Shown piece by piece: positions 1 through 11,510 of a DNA stretch of 64,000 nucleotides. Origin of the DNA: Pseudophaeomoniella oleicola (Eukaryota; Ascomycota; Eurotiomycetes; Phaeomoniellales; Phaeomoniellaceae); the NCBI GenBank assembly GCA_003868215.1, contig QWDQ01000014.1, positions 124,001-188,000 of the forward strand. Direction: 5' to 3'. Position numbers and translations under genes: made by a program. Numbering within the stretch: the stretch's first letter is position 1; every line of letters begins with the position of its first letter. The notes beneath the pieces were generated by a model. That model was not told where the DNA came from and made no database searches. It was given only the letters and a program-made list of their open reading frames with translations.

Positions 1-467
1 CTCTTATAACAATCGAAATTCAATGCCGCCCAATGACACATGAGGTGCGAACCTTCCTAGCGCTCTGACTAGATTGCAGGAGGAATATAGATTTTGTGGT
101 CTTCGTTACTTGGTTGAGTCTGATTGCTACCACAAATGCTATTGTTCTACCAATGATTGGGTGATCTTTCACTATTGGCTGATTGACGTGCAACTTCCAT
201 CTACCATTGCCGCTCGTTCTAGCTGCTGGTCTTGAATGTGATTGGAATGTGATGTTCGTGTGAGTAGAACTAGACTTCCACTAATTGAATGCCGTGGACA
301 GATTGTTGGATGTTGGTTTGAACGACATTGTGATGGACTAGATAAAATCATAAACGACTAACACTCAAAGGCTGGATCTGACTAGGGTGTTATTTCTCTG
401 CCATGCGAGGATTCCCAATGCTCACAGCCCAAAAACCATAGTATGTACAATGCGACGCGGACAGCTT
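1..467. other. non-coding left edge
   Basis: No convincing gene is visible. The stretch lies downstream of the NDUFS4 stop codon, so it includes that gene's 3' untranslated region. No reading frame here shows a recognisable domain. Confidence 0.5.
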
Positions 468-1235
468 CTATTTCGTTTTGATGTGCTTGATCCTGTGGGT
501 TCCCACAACATCCTTCGCCTTTGTCGGTAGACCCTTGTCATGTACGAAATTGTTCGCATACGCCTTAGGTACAAACTTCCTCTCGTTGGGCTCTTGCACG
601 AAGTACTCATAACCCTGTTTATTGGCGAACATAATGGCGTCCTCCTTCGACTTGAAGCTCAGGTGTGTACCCTGCATGGCATCTGATGAAGACTGCCAAC
701 CCATGAGAGGGTTTTCCCAGCGGTGGCCTTTCTGCAAAGGGTCCCAATCCATTCTCCAGCCATGTTGATGCCATGTACCTGATTGCGTTGCCGTCTTCGA
801 AGGGCGGTATATACGTACAGTCCGAGCTTGAAGGTCAACTGGAGCACCTGAGAGGACGGCTGCTGGTGTGATCTCTCCTGGCTCTGAGCCATCCATCACT
901 CGTCGAGGGACGGGGGAGAAGGTCCTGGAGACTTGTTAGACAATCATGTTGTGATCGTGGTGAGAACCTTACGATGTTCCATGATCTATCGGAGCGTCGT
1001 AGTCAGGTCGATGGTGTGGGAGACCCTCAGACGGCCCTTCCCTCCTGGTAAGTCCTCCTTTACTTAACGCTCTAGCATCTCCAGCGGCATCTGGGGGGTC
1101 TGCGGCGCTAGCCTTTGACGCCGGTGCTTCGTAAAATCTTTGAGTAGTCTGACTGAGATACCGAGGTGAAGGACGTAGATATACAGTAGAGGCTCTCAAG
1201 AGTCTCGAAGATATTTGAGTGCGTGTTAGAGACAT
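468..1235 (-). CDS. NDUFS4: NADH dehydrogenase (ubiquinone) Fe-S protein 4, complex I
   Basis: Accessory subunit of the peripheral arm of mitochondrial complex I (human NDUFS4, the 18/21-kDa subunit). Two exons are seen, 1235-973 and 924-468, split by a 48-nt GT-AG intron; together they encode 239 aa. The start at 1235 (MSLTRTQISS) was chosen because it opens an Arg/Ser-rich mitochondrial presequence; an in-frame ATG at 1322 lies further upstream. The core reads TFSPVPRRVMDGSEPGE, then ARTVRIYRPSKTATQSG, and the C-terminal half has WDPLQKGHRWENPLMGW and the closing VGTHRIKHIKTK block. These are family signatures. The splice joins a TC and a G into a serine codon and restores the conserved TFSPVP context. 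It is divergent from ATP17, with 282 bp between the start codons. Confidence 0.93.
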
Positions 1236-1517
1236 TTTGTCGCAAGTTGATGGTCTGTCGTGGGAAGTTGGGATGATTAGTTGATGCAATGGCTGGTGGA
1301 TGAATTGGGGTTTGCCAAGCATTTGGGGTGTCTCCGAAGCAAAGCTCCTCCGTCGGCCATGAACAACTTCAACCTCGAAGGCTTCTCATCTCCACTCTCT
1401 TCAATAACCACAAGGCCAATCAATTGAAGGTGCGATGACTATCTTGCGCGCAGCGTGGAAACACTGCTATTGCTCAATTGAAACCAAAGGGCTAACAAGA
1501 AATCAGACACTGTCGCC
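1236..1517. promoter_or_regulatory. shared divergent promoter NDUFS4/ATP17 with CCAAT box
   Basis: The 282 bp between the two start codons must hold both promoters. A CCAATCA sequence at 1416-1422 matches the binding element of the HAP/CBF complex, which is known to control respiratory genes in fungi. Regulation by HAP is inferred from the motif and from the kind of genes it flanks. Confidence 0.5.
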
Positions 1518-2065
1518 ATGAGCTTCATCACTCGCCGTGGTCTTTCGACCCTCATCCCTCCCAAGGTACGAAACATATACTCCTTTCATGCAACTGATGC
1601 TAACTTTCTCCCAGATCGCTACCCCATCCGTAAGTTCATGACATCTCTTCTAGCGGAAAGTTGGCAACCTCGCGCCTTGCGCAGTGTTTCCCGAAAATAT
1701 CCCTACAGCTTTTTCGACCAGCACCAAGTTCTTACAGTCGACTGACATTTACATGATAGGCGGTCAGTGGCGGTGGCTCTTCAGCAAGAATGGAACGAGT
1801 TGTTGGTTTTTACGAGAAACTGCCTCGTGGCCAAGCTCCAGAAATCAAGCCTAAGGGTCTTCTCGAGAGATACCAGGCACGTTACTTTGGCAAGCAGCCA
1901 TCAGCAGCACGTATGTTTCATCTCCCGCGTTCTTCTAGATTGATAATTTGGTCTCTGGTTAACCAAGCAACAGCTATCTGGCACGCAATCATTGGCATTC
2001 TTATCTTGGGTTACTCAACGGAATACTACTTCCATTTGCGACACCACAAGCATAATGCTCATTAA
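1518..2065 (+). CDS. ATP17: mitochondrial F1Fo ATP synthase subunit f
   Basis: Small membrane subunit of the Fo sector of ATP synthase in the inner mitochondrial membrane. Four exons (1518-1565, 1615-1629, 1760-1910, 1974-2065) give 101 aa. The second exon is only 15 nt and encodes IATPS. The spliced protein begins MSFITRRGLSTLIPPK, continues into the conserved RMERVVGFYEKLPRG and ERYQARYFGK blocks, and ends with one hydrophobic helix (IWHAIIGILILGYSTEYYF) and a His-rich tail. All junctions are GT-AG and keep frame. Length and motif order match fungal Atp17. Confidence 0.92.
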
Positions 2066-3134
2066 AGCTATGAACCTTTATAAGTCGTGGATCTGGGAAA
2101 CTTGCTGATGCAGGCAACGTCTGTGAAGGCTCTGGATCTATGGGTGTACATAAATTAGCAATACCAACAAAATCGTTCTATTACTGCAAGCGATCTCCCT
2201 GCACTTTTCTCTCTTTTTCTCTCCTTCCGTTCTTTTGTTTGTCCGTGTGAATCTGCATTACTCTGTGAGGCCAACTACTCGCTAAGGCACGAAGGCTTAT
2301 TCTGACAGGTGTTGTGGAAGGAAGCACGACAGGTATACCCTGCGTCGTCCAGAGACCGAGTTCGACGAGTTTCATGAGATGGAAACAGGCTGCTGTCAGT
2401 ATCAGGATGTTTACAAAACATTTGACCATAATCCAAGCTCCATGGTGTCCATCTGCGTTATAGGTGATCCTATATCCGATTTGTAGATAAGTCTTCCATA
2501 AAGTGAGTCACAAACATTGATGACTGGTGAAACATCATTGCAAGAAATTGCGATATGAACACAACAGACCCTGTGACTTCAATGAGCATCACTGTAATTC
2601 ATGAAGAGGTCAAGACAAGTCTTTCGTGTCTGATTCCATTAGCGACGTTATCGATTACGAAATTGGCAATCATCGAGTAAGGTGATTCCACGCATGTTCT
2701 TCGTGATTATTAGGTTTGCATGCTGCTTCAGCCGCTTTGGTGGCGCCAACCCAAATCCGATCATCTCTCGGAGACACTTTGACCTCCTCCCATCGACAAC
2801 CGACAAAAGGCGCCGTGATTAACTTCACTTCCATCAAACAGAGGCACTTCTAAGGATAGCCTGGTTATCACTTTTGAGACCTGGTCCTCCTCCTCTTTGG
2901 GCGGCTTGTCTTCGCTCTTTCACCTCTCCCTTTCAATCAAATTTCGTCAGTCCAGGCCAAGGTCAGCTTGAAGCGAAACCGCTGCAGGGTTGTGCAACCT
3001 AAGGAACTATTTACTCATATTTCCTCGTCCCTGTGTATAGGACAAGAAACCGCCCCTCGACCGATTTCCATCGTGGCGGACTCAAAGCCTTAATCAAGGT
3101 AGATACCTCTTTGCTTGCCCTCTGATGTCGCAGG
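2066..3134. other. intergenic, ATP17 3' side and promoter of next gene
   Basis: About 1.07 kb with no supported gene. A pyrimidine-rich tract lies around 2195-2240, and CT-rich sequence precedes the next start codon at 3135, as is common in fungal promoters. Confidence 0.5.
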
Positions 3135-6100
3135 ATGGCTGCGCCTGGCAGCTTACCTCCTGATCCCTTGTCAGCTATTGCCGAAGAACCCAGATCTAAC
3201 AAGACCGATCCCGTTGGGGTATTAGACACAGAACCTGTTATGGCAGAGTCGAGCACTCAAGATGTGGTGAATCAAGCTTTGTCGGTCGGCGACGCTTCGC
3301 CTGCCGACGTTTCTGCGACCAACAACCACAGTTCAGCTACTGGAGGCGATGAGGGGAAGAAGTTTAGTGGTGTGCAGGAACATAATGCAAACGAAATGCC
3401 ACGAGATTTTCCAAATGGTGGACCGGTCAAACCGGTTGATGCGAATACCGCTTCGGTAAGCTTGATGCGCATCGTGCGCTCCACCGTTATCATCACTCAA
3501 CTGGCTGACCGATTACAAGGCGATTAACGATTTTACCACATTCGATCGAAGCGTAACGCCTTCTGACGCAACGTACGTCAATGGCAGTTCGATCTTGCAC
3601 GATGGCAGTTGTGGGTCAGATACAGAGACCAGTCGAAATGATAGTGCACCTACGACACTAGCAGACTCAGCAGGCGCTATGAAAAAGACAGCAAGTTTCA
3701 AGCCAGTCTCATTTGCTAAATATTCCGTCACGAAAGTGGTGTCGGCGGCGTCTACGACAAAGGTAGCCTCCGAAAAGGGTACGTCGTGTTTCTCTATTGA
3801 CAAGCAGATCGTGCTGACTCTGTTAGGGCCGCTGTCGACTACATCTAGTGTGACTCCTCAGCATCCACCAACTCGCCCTCGCCTTATCGCAAAATCGGGG
3901 AGCGGTCTACGCGATTCTGCAAAGGCGTACAAGGTAAATGGCAAGAGCAGTACAGGCCCAGATCCGATGCAGGTCTGGAACAAGAACAGAGCTATCCCAC
4001 CGCCTTCTACGAAACATCTCACGGATGAGGAACTCAAGCAGCAATACGGCATACACATGACTTCACGAATACAGGCTGATGGCGACGGCAAAGAAGCAAA
4101 GTGGGCGGACATTGACGATGATGAGGATGACTGGGCTCCGGATACCATAGAGTGGAACGATGGGACCAAGATATCTCTTGATCAGGAATTGCCAACGCCC
4201 CTAAAGGAATCAAAACCAACCCTACCCCCTGCCGAAAAAGCGAAGATGGCGCCACCGAAGAAGGTGTTGGCTTCTCAAGTAACCAATTCTGTCGGTCCAA
4301 ACGCTACCATTTTGAAAGTGGGTCAAAATGCAGAAAAGCAAGCCAAGGCAGTCGCAACCCAGCCAAAAGGTCCAACGGATAAGTCGACTTCGGGCACCGG
4401 TAAAATGCCAGCGCCGCCACCAGTGAAGTCTCCCTGGGCTTCTCTTCCTCCTGTGACGAAATCTCCAATCACGACCAATCCCGACCCCGTCGGCGCTCAA
4501 CCCCGCGGATATTTCACTTCTCCGGGACAGCACAATGCTCAGCAGCTATACACCCAGTCGCCTGCACAAGAAATCTCCGCGGACGATTTCAATAGAAATT
4601 GGCGAGACGCTCAATCCAGTGGTCCAAGAGAGTTGTATATGCCAAATTCTGGCCGGTATGAGGCAGTAAGTGAGGGCAGACGACGGCCATCCCGAAACGA
4701 GACACATCTCAGGCAGCCTTCCGTCTTGCAAAGACCGAGTGGCACTGCTGCCGAGCCTTCGGCGGCCTTCCAGACAAGTCGAATGAGTGTGGACCAAGAG
4801 CGGGGGCCCTGGAGCCGTCGTAGAGCATCATCCAATGTAAGCGGAGGCAGTGGTCAATATGGTCGCAGAGCGTCAGTCACCAGAGGAAGCGACTTCTCCA
4901 AGCCGCAATCTGTTGTTCCGCATCATTATCAAGCCCATCAAGGTCCTCCTCGTGGAATGTCTCCAGCTCAGTTCAGTCATGACTCCCCCAGGCTGAGCCA
5001 CGTATCCTCCGAAGCCATAGCATCACCGGCCACTATACCGCAAGAACAGGAAGTTCCAGTAGAACCAATGGAAGATGCGGTGACGGTGCAGAAACGTGTC
5101 ATGGCCGAGAAACGCGAAGCTGCTCGCAAACGCCGCCAAGAGGAAGAAGAACGGGAAGAGGCTGCCAAAAAGGAGCGAATTCGCATAAAGCTTGAGGCTC
5201 TAGGTCCCGCACCTATTAAGTTGGCCGAGAAAAGCAATGAAGCTATCTCTGCACCGTCTGCAGAACCCAATGAACTGCAGATCAAACCAGCCGATGACTC
5301 CACGACTGCTGCATCACATTCACCTCCGAAGCCTCCGGTGCCAGAAGCATCTGGAGAGCCGAAGCAGTATGGTATGATGAAAGTGCACCACCCAGATTCT
5401 GTCAAAAAGATGGTGCCTCACGGCCAGCAGTCTGCTCATCAGCAACAGTCATTGGAGCATTTGACCGCGGGGCAGCAATCTATACCGCCAATCCATGAGG
5501 TGCGATCTGATCCTCTGAGGCCAACGCATCCTTCCATCAATGGACTACGACAAAGCAGTGACGACGTCGTCCGCCAGCTAGACAAAGCTTCAGACGGCCT
5601 TTCAAGAGATAGAAATGTGCGAAGCTGGAACGACGGCCTAGGTAATGGTCAGGTTGTGTCACCATGGGGTGGCGCACGGGTCGAACAGCAAGTGCCAAAA
5701 GGTTCAGTATGGGGATCGGCTAATAATGCGCTGGGCAACGGCACGTTTGATCGCAGTCTTGCCGAATTCGGCGGCCTCCGTGGCCAGTTGCCTCCTCCAG
5801 TTCAAGGTGGACGACCCACGCTCTGGGCACATGAAAGATCGCCCTTTCCTGGAGTGGAACCGACACAGTTTTCGCATTCTGCAATTGGTCATCCCGAGGC
5901 AGCACAGACCGTACCATCTCTTCCATCGCCTCATGAACAACCACTAGCGGCGGACAGTGAGATCGATTCGATGCCACCGACGTCCCGGCCGATGCCCATT
6001 GGTCCACCTCAACAACCACAAGCTATTCCTGGAGCGCCTGGCTCAAGGGTCTCGACAACGGGAGTGGCTGCTTGGAACAACTTCCATAATGTCGCAGCTC

Positions 6101-7350
6101 GGGAAGATCGGGCAACCAACGAGGCATATCGCCTAGACGAGGAGACAAAAGGAGGTCGCCAGCAAGCACAGGTCAGCTATCAGGAGACATGGCGCCAGGT
6201 GGATCCTGGTGATCAAGCTGGACAACGACAAGTCATTAATGTGTCTCGTTCTACGGCCCTGCCCACCGCAAACGTCGCGCCTTTCAGCGCTGTGGGTTCA
6301 AGCGTCCAGGATCTAATAGTTCCAAAGCCTTCTAGTGGGGTCAACAGTAGCCAACGAGCGTCTAGATTCTTTCCCAGCGGTGGCAGCAACGGGCTTCTAC
6401 CTCAGGATCGCAGGGCAGCGACATTCAGCCATCCCACTATTCCTAGTTCACCATCACCTCCTCCACCCGAAGAGCTCGGTCATCCTGCTTTCGTAGGAGA
6501 CGTGCACCGACCACAGGTGAGCTTGCCAAAACCGAAGGCGGTCGTGAAATTTCCACCGAAGGAACAACTACGAACTCCAGATGTCAAACGCCTAACTCCA
6601 CCTCCTCAAAGCTGGTCGGCAGTCGTTGGATCTCGCGCTGTGTCGACTCCAGTAAGGTTTGATGCTAAGCAACAACTCCAACCAAGCTGGCAATCGAAGA
6701 TTAATGCACTTCTTGAGAAAAAAGGCGCTGTTCTTGATAAAAAGCAAGCGCTGGCTGGATTTTCCTCAACGAAAGATGTGCTAGATGTCTCTTCCAATAC
6801 AAGAATGACCGTGTCTTTACCAGCGTCCGATCCTGACAGTCTTGTACCTGGGTCGAAGGTTACTACTAAGGATGTCGAAGAGGAGGATGAGATTTTTGAA
6901 GACCGCGTCGCTGGATCGTTACCGGTGGTGAAGGTTCCACTGGAAGTCTCCGCTTTGGTTATGCAGCCTTTGCCGCCACCTCGACAAAAGGGCCGCTTCA
7001 TAAAGAACATCGATCCGTTTTCTGTCAAATTCTACAGTATGGAAAACGCTCCAGCGGAAAAAAACAATGTTGTGATACATCTACCTGGTGGCTACTCCTT
7101 CAAGAAGTCGGTGGCTGCTAGACGTTCAGAACTAGGAAGCTCCGGTTCCAAAACAGTCAGGCATGGTCATCCGAGCAGGGGTCGAAACCCCCCGAGATCG
7201 AGGGAATCTTCTGGTAATTTCAAACACAAAGGTCCAGCTGGGCAGCAAACACCAGGAAGCGCCCATATGTCGTCACCGAGAACTGGGTTTTCGTCCCATC
7301 ATAGCAGTGGGTGGAAAGGTTCAAGGCCAAGCTCTGGTATAAGTCATTGA
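3135..7350 (+). CDS. large disordered fungal protein with acidic-Trp motif (unknown function)
   Basis: Not assigned to a named family. Three exons (3135-3455, 3520-3778, 3827-7350) give 1,367 aa. The second intron is 48 nt, a multiple of three and free of stops, so unspliced RNA also reads through. The protein is Ser/Pro/Gln-rich and looks mostly disordered. The best-defined element is an acidic tryptophan segment near residue 190 (WADIDDDEDDWAPDTIEW), preceded by a PPSTKHLTDEELKQQYG stretch. A charged helix rich in Arg/Glu (KREAARKRRQEEEEREEAAK) lies near 510-535. Several short W-containing motifs follow (SPWGG, SVWGS, AAWNNF). The C-terminus is basic (RGRNPPRSRESS). A scaffold or RNA-associated role is possible but is only inference from composition. 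Confidence 0.8.
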
Positions 7351-8508
7351 ACGACTACAGTATGCTTGATGAGCATCGAAGAGATCATTTTCTTCAACAC
7401 GTTGCCTGAGTGGCTTACATGTCATGTACTGCAGTTCAACGGCCTCGGCCATAATAGAGCACTCATAATGTTGCAACATGTCCAGTACATGTCGGGGAAC
7501 TTACACATGGCTACGATGGCCTCGAGTTCGCGGCTTAGAGTGGGCGGGGCTTGGAGTGAGAGCTTCTGTCTGAACAGATCCAAATGGTGATCATCTTATG
7601 GTTCATGGAACTTAACCATTCCTTCTCTTTTCGGTGCTTATCTTACTGTCTAGCACACAATCAACTTCTGTTTTGACTGTTACAACATTCTAATTTCAAA
7701 GTCGTTGTTATTCGACACGACCTTTACCTCGTACAACCTATTGGCGAGGTTATGGGTATCCTTCAACGGAGATCATAGTTCTTTGATTTCTTTCCCTAAA
7801 CTCCAGGGCTTAGGAACCGAAGGTGCTCGAGCTGCACCAGCAGCAACGGGCTCATACTCACGTGCCCTTGTTTATGTAGCAAATCCAGCGCGCCCCAAAG
7901 AGAGCGAGCAAATATGAACTTGTATCAATATTTCGAATGTTTTCCCGTGCCCATTTTTTCCGTCATGAGTGAGTGTGTATAGTCAGTAGGCATATGTCTA
8001 CCGTACCATGGCGTATTACATGTAGAAGATGATGCCGTTTGGGGAAGGCCTTTTTGCTGAAGTTGTAGTTGCAGTGTTTCTTGCCTTTTGCTGCAGCTGA
8101 TTTGTCGGAAGCATTTTTATTGAGGGTTGGGATACAAATGGGGATAGTATATGGCTGGCCTGGATGAATAGACCGATGAATAGAGTATGTTGTTACATCC
8201 TACTAAGAAAGGCCCTCAACTCAAGCAATCTCTTCTTGCGTGGATAGTACAGATGGAGGAACAAGACGGCGCATTTGGTTGAAATGGCTTGTTCTCTTAG
8301 GTAAGTTATGCTTTGGATAGAAAAATGTACAATGAGCAATGGACCTAGTCTCCTAGGCACTGCGTCTGCTATCACAGTACAATAACAACCACCACCACCA
8401 ACGTCAAACTGATCTATTGTAGATTACACTAACCACCGTCCACCACAACACATCTTCACCTCCTCCTTGCCACACACCGCTAATTCACGAATTCTATTCC
8501 CCGTATGT
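7351..8508. other. intergenic between convergent genes
   Basis: About 1.16 kb holding the two facing 3' untranslated regions. Short frames occur (for example 7705-7917 on the plus strand), but none has a recognisable motif or convincing start context, so no gene is called. Confidence 0.45.
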
Positions 8509-9444
8509 CTAACCAATGATCAACTTTCCGTCCTCAGGGAAGTCGTATGCTGGCACCTCGAGGTTCAAAGGTGCAGGACCCTTCCTGACTCTTCCTGAAA
8601 TATCATAATGGCTACCGTGGCAGGGACAGAACCAGCCGCCAAAGTCACCAGCTTCGCCAATGGGCACACAACCCAAGTGTGTGCAGATACCCAACATTAC
8701 CAGCCATTCGGGATTTTTCACTCTGTCTGAGTCGGGTTGAGGGTCACGCAAGGACTGCCATTTCTCGGATTCGGCTTCTTTGATCTCATCAGAGGTACGG
8801 TGTCGGATGAAGACCGGTTTACCACGCCACTTGATGATGACCTAAAAGTGGAAGACATTAGTTACAACGCTCATCATTGGGAGCACGTCCCCTGCATTGA
8901 CGAGAGACATGAAACCCATTTAGGTATAAACATGGTATACTCACATTTTTGCCTAATGGAACAGACTCGAGGTCGACTTCAACCTTTGCTGAGGCGAGGA
9001 CATCGGCTGAAGCGGACATGTTGAGCAAGAAATCTGTCCAAGAAATTGTCAGTCCATATGATCACTAACCCTTGCCAACGCAACCCTGAGTGTAGTCTAA
9101 ACGGCGTTCATATTCTGATCAAAAGCCATACCTTGGACTGTCGCCTTTGCACCAGCAGCAGATATCAAACCCATAGACCCGGCAACGAAATATGAAAAGA
9201 CTCGGTTCGAGATCTCTGGTCTCTTGCTGGCATATTTGCCGAAGCTAGGAACGCGGTACGTAGTGGCACCACCGCCAGAGAATGGGCTCTCAAATGACGA
9301 TCCAGTGGTCTTTGAGGTTGCGTTTCGTTGCTGTTGTTGCTGTTGCACGGAGGTAGCGGCAACCACGCGCGATGCCTTGGCGGGCAATGAGTGACGAGTC
9401 CATGCGCGCACAGCGCCAGAGGCGGAAGAGGTGAGAGTGGGCAT
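8509..9444 (-). CDS. RIP1: Rieske iron-sulfur subunit of the cytochrome bc1 complex
   Basis: Electron-transfer subunit of complex III that carries the 2Fe-2S cluster. Three exons (9444-9132, 9033-8945, 8841-8509) give 244 aa. The start at 9444 (MPTLTSS) opens a long basic, Ser/Gln-rich presequence that includes a six-glutamine run. The single hydrophobic anchor follows ([20 protein letters not shown]), then the hinge ([20 protein letters not shown]) and the soluble domain. Both cluster-binding boxes are intact: CTHLGC and CPCHGSHYD. The chain ends in the usual [15 protein letters not shown] longer in-frame ORF reaches upstream to 9642, but its extra N-terminus does not look like a presequence. 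Confidence 0.96.
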
Positions 9445-10142
9445 CTCGAAGCCAAAGGAAGAAGAGTTGAGAGGCTTGGTGGTGGTTGTGTCGAGCTTGA
9501 GAAGTTGAGATGCGGCGAGTGATGAAAAGTGGTTCTGAGAAGGCAATTGAATTGGGGGAGCTTCCCGCTGATTCCTGGACACTCTGATTGGCCAATGCTT
9601 TTCTTCACTCCAATTCTCCCATCCGTACTGAACATTACTCAAACAATGCTGTACTATGATCTAATTAATTACTGTATCGTCCAATGCAATTCACCATCTT
9701 TTGGAGACTCATTCTGCTTCAACTGGCTCCTGCTACATTCTATTGATCTGTACCTTTATATGTAATGTCATAGATATCAACAATCTCGCAATTGTATTTC
9801 TCACGGTGTCTCGATCACTCCTTCATATTACACTGTCCATTAACATTGCCGTTGAGTGTTACTTTTTACTGATTCAGTATCCCAATGGGGCTCCTGTGAA
9901 CAATGTGATACTGATGTAGCGACGTGGAATAAGACCAACCCCCCTGGAAGCGCCATCATCCGCTTCACAATAACATCGTTGTATCCTAAGCAATAAATGA
10001 AGTAGCCCCGACCATAAATGTACATGATTATCCCTTGGATACATCGCCTCATTCATCCGTTCCTTCAACGCCTGATGCTATGCGACTTTATGGTTCCCCG
10101 AATGCTATGCAAAAGCGTATAGTAGATATAAGCTGTCAGTGT
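9445..10142. other. RIP1 promoter side and downstream flank of the histone-fold gene
   Basis: About 700 bp without a supported gene. It contains the RIP1 promoter (see 9587-9596) and A/T-rich sequence around 9640-9850. Short reading frames here show no domain. Confidence 0.45.
9587..9596. promoter_or_regulatory. palindromic double CCAAT box upstream of RIP1
   Basis: ATTGGCCAAT is a perfect palindrome made of two abutting CCAAT cores in opposite orientations, about 145 bp upstream of the RIP1 start codon. CCAAT is the HAP/CBF complex target in filamentous fungi. Function here is inferred. Confidence 0.45.
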
Positions 10143-10928
10143 CTATCCGGTCATTTCGACATCTCCATTAGCTGGTCGAACGTGTTCCGGACTTGAGATT
10201 GTCCGATCAACGATTGGACTCCCGTTTAGAGCAGGCATCAACGGACGGTGTGTGGCTGACGTAGGTGAGACTGGTGGCAGGAACCCTTCCGGCGAGGATA
10301 GACCATTGGGTCCAACCGGAAGCGAAGTTTGTGCTACTCGATCAACAGGTGTTTCGGACTGCTCAGCTGGTTGCTTCCCGTCGAGTGTCATCTGCCCTGC
10401 TTGCACTGTAGTACCGTTTGCGGTTTCCCTGGCCTTCTTCTCTTTGAATTGCTTGAAAGTCGTCGTTCTTGGGATCACATCAGACAAAAATTCAAGGTTA
10501 TCAATGCGTGCGACTGCCGTAGCTGGTAGAGGCTCAGTAAAGGCATTGAACCGAGGCAGAAAGAGAACGTACCCAAGTCCTTGTATTGGATATTCCTCCG
10601 AGGCTTTCGTTCGGATTTGACGACATTGTGGGCTTGTTCAGTCAATTGTCTCACGAACATCTCCTACTTGCTGTCAGCAGAGCTCGGGGGAGAATGTGGC
10701 TTGTAGGTCATACCGTTGCTACTGATATAACAAAAGCAGCACTATTTGAACATTGAGCAATGTCTTCATCTGCAGCGACGATTTTCTTCACTCTTGCGAC
10801 TGAATGGAGCTAGTCAGTATATGCCCAGACAAGACCGACGAAAAACCAGGTCCTTTCAACGTACGGGGGAGCACGGAAGTGCCACTCAACTCCTCTTCAG
10901 GCGATATGGGGGCGTTGTTGTAGGGCAT
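10143..10928 (-). CDS. histone-fold protein, Dpb3/CHRAC15 type (Pol epsilon or chromatin remodeller subunit)
   Basis: NF-YC-like histone-fold protein of the Dpb3/CHRAC1 group, known as small subunits of DNA polymerase epsilon or of ISWI/CHRAC remodelling complexes. Four exons (10928-10865, 10799-10714, 10663-10573, 10522-10143) give 206 aa. Spliced residues from about 20 read PLARVKKIVAADEDIAQ, then SNSAAFVISVATEMFVRQL and IQYKDLATAVARIDNLEFL, which are the successive histone-fold helices. The fold is followed by DVIPRTTTFKQF and a Pro/Ser-rich disordered tail of about 90 residues. Every junction restores family sequence. I cannot tell the polymerase-epsilon subunit from a remodeller subunit or a CBF-type regulator by eye. 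Confidence 0.88.
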
Positions 10929-11510
10929 CGTGGGTCACGATGTTGTTAAGCGGTTGCTTAAATGATGTATTATCTTAAATAGACCAGGATGCTGTGTGAT
11001 GATGGATTGAAAGATTGATAGATCGAGACGGCAAGGTGACGGTAGAATTTGAAGTTCAGGAAATGTCCCAAACGCCGAATCAAAGCAACACGAATCGAGC
11101 TAGGATCGGGCTGGAGAGAAAGAAGACAACGAGAAAGGCTGAACAATGAGATGAGAAATGAAACTATAGTCACGAGCCTCTTTGAGAAATATAGAAGATG
11201 CAAACTTCTCTTTGGAACCGATATGTGAACAAGAGTACTCCTAACTCTACGCGCTACTCTCTTACGCAAGGCAACAGCGCGTCACAAAGGAAAGACAGAT
11301 AACTTATGATACTTTGCTATCGTACCCCAAATAGGAAAAGGCGCCGATAAAGCAGCTTATCCAACACCCTCACTTCCAATAACAGGCCTATCTCATGGTT
11401 GTTAAGTTATAATTCTTGATCTTATTACCATTTCTGTCCTCAACACTATTCGTTATTTCCCTTCTGCTTTTTGGTGGACGGATGCAGAATATGAGCCTTG
11501 ATTTGGTGGT
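10929..11510. promoter_or_regulatory. divergent promoter region, histone-fold gene / CLC gene
   Basis: The 582 bp between two divergent start codons. It holds both promoters by position. I see no certain TATA or CCAAT element. Confidence 0.4.

Noticed and set aside
9097-9642. Longer RIP1 N-terminus starting at 9642
   Set aside because: The extra 66 residues are not presequence-like and overlap the CCAAT-bearing promoter; MPTLTSS at 9444 is the better start.
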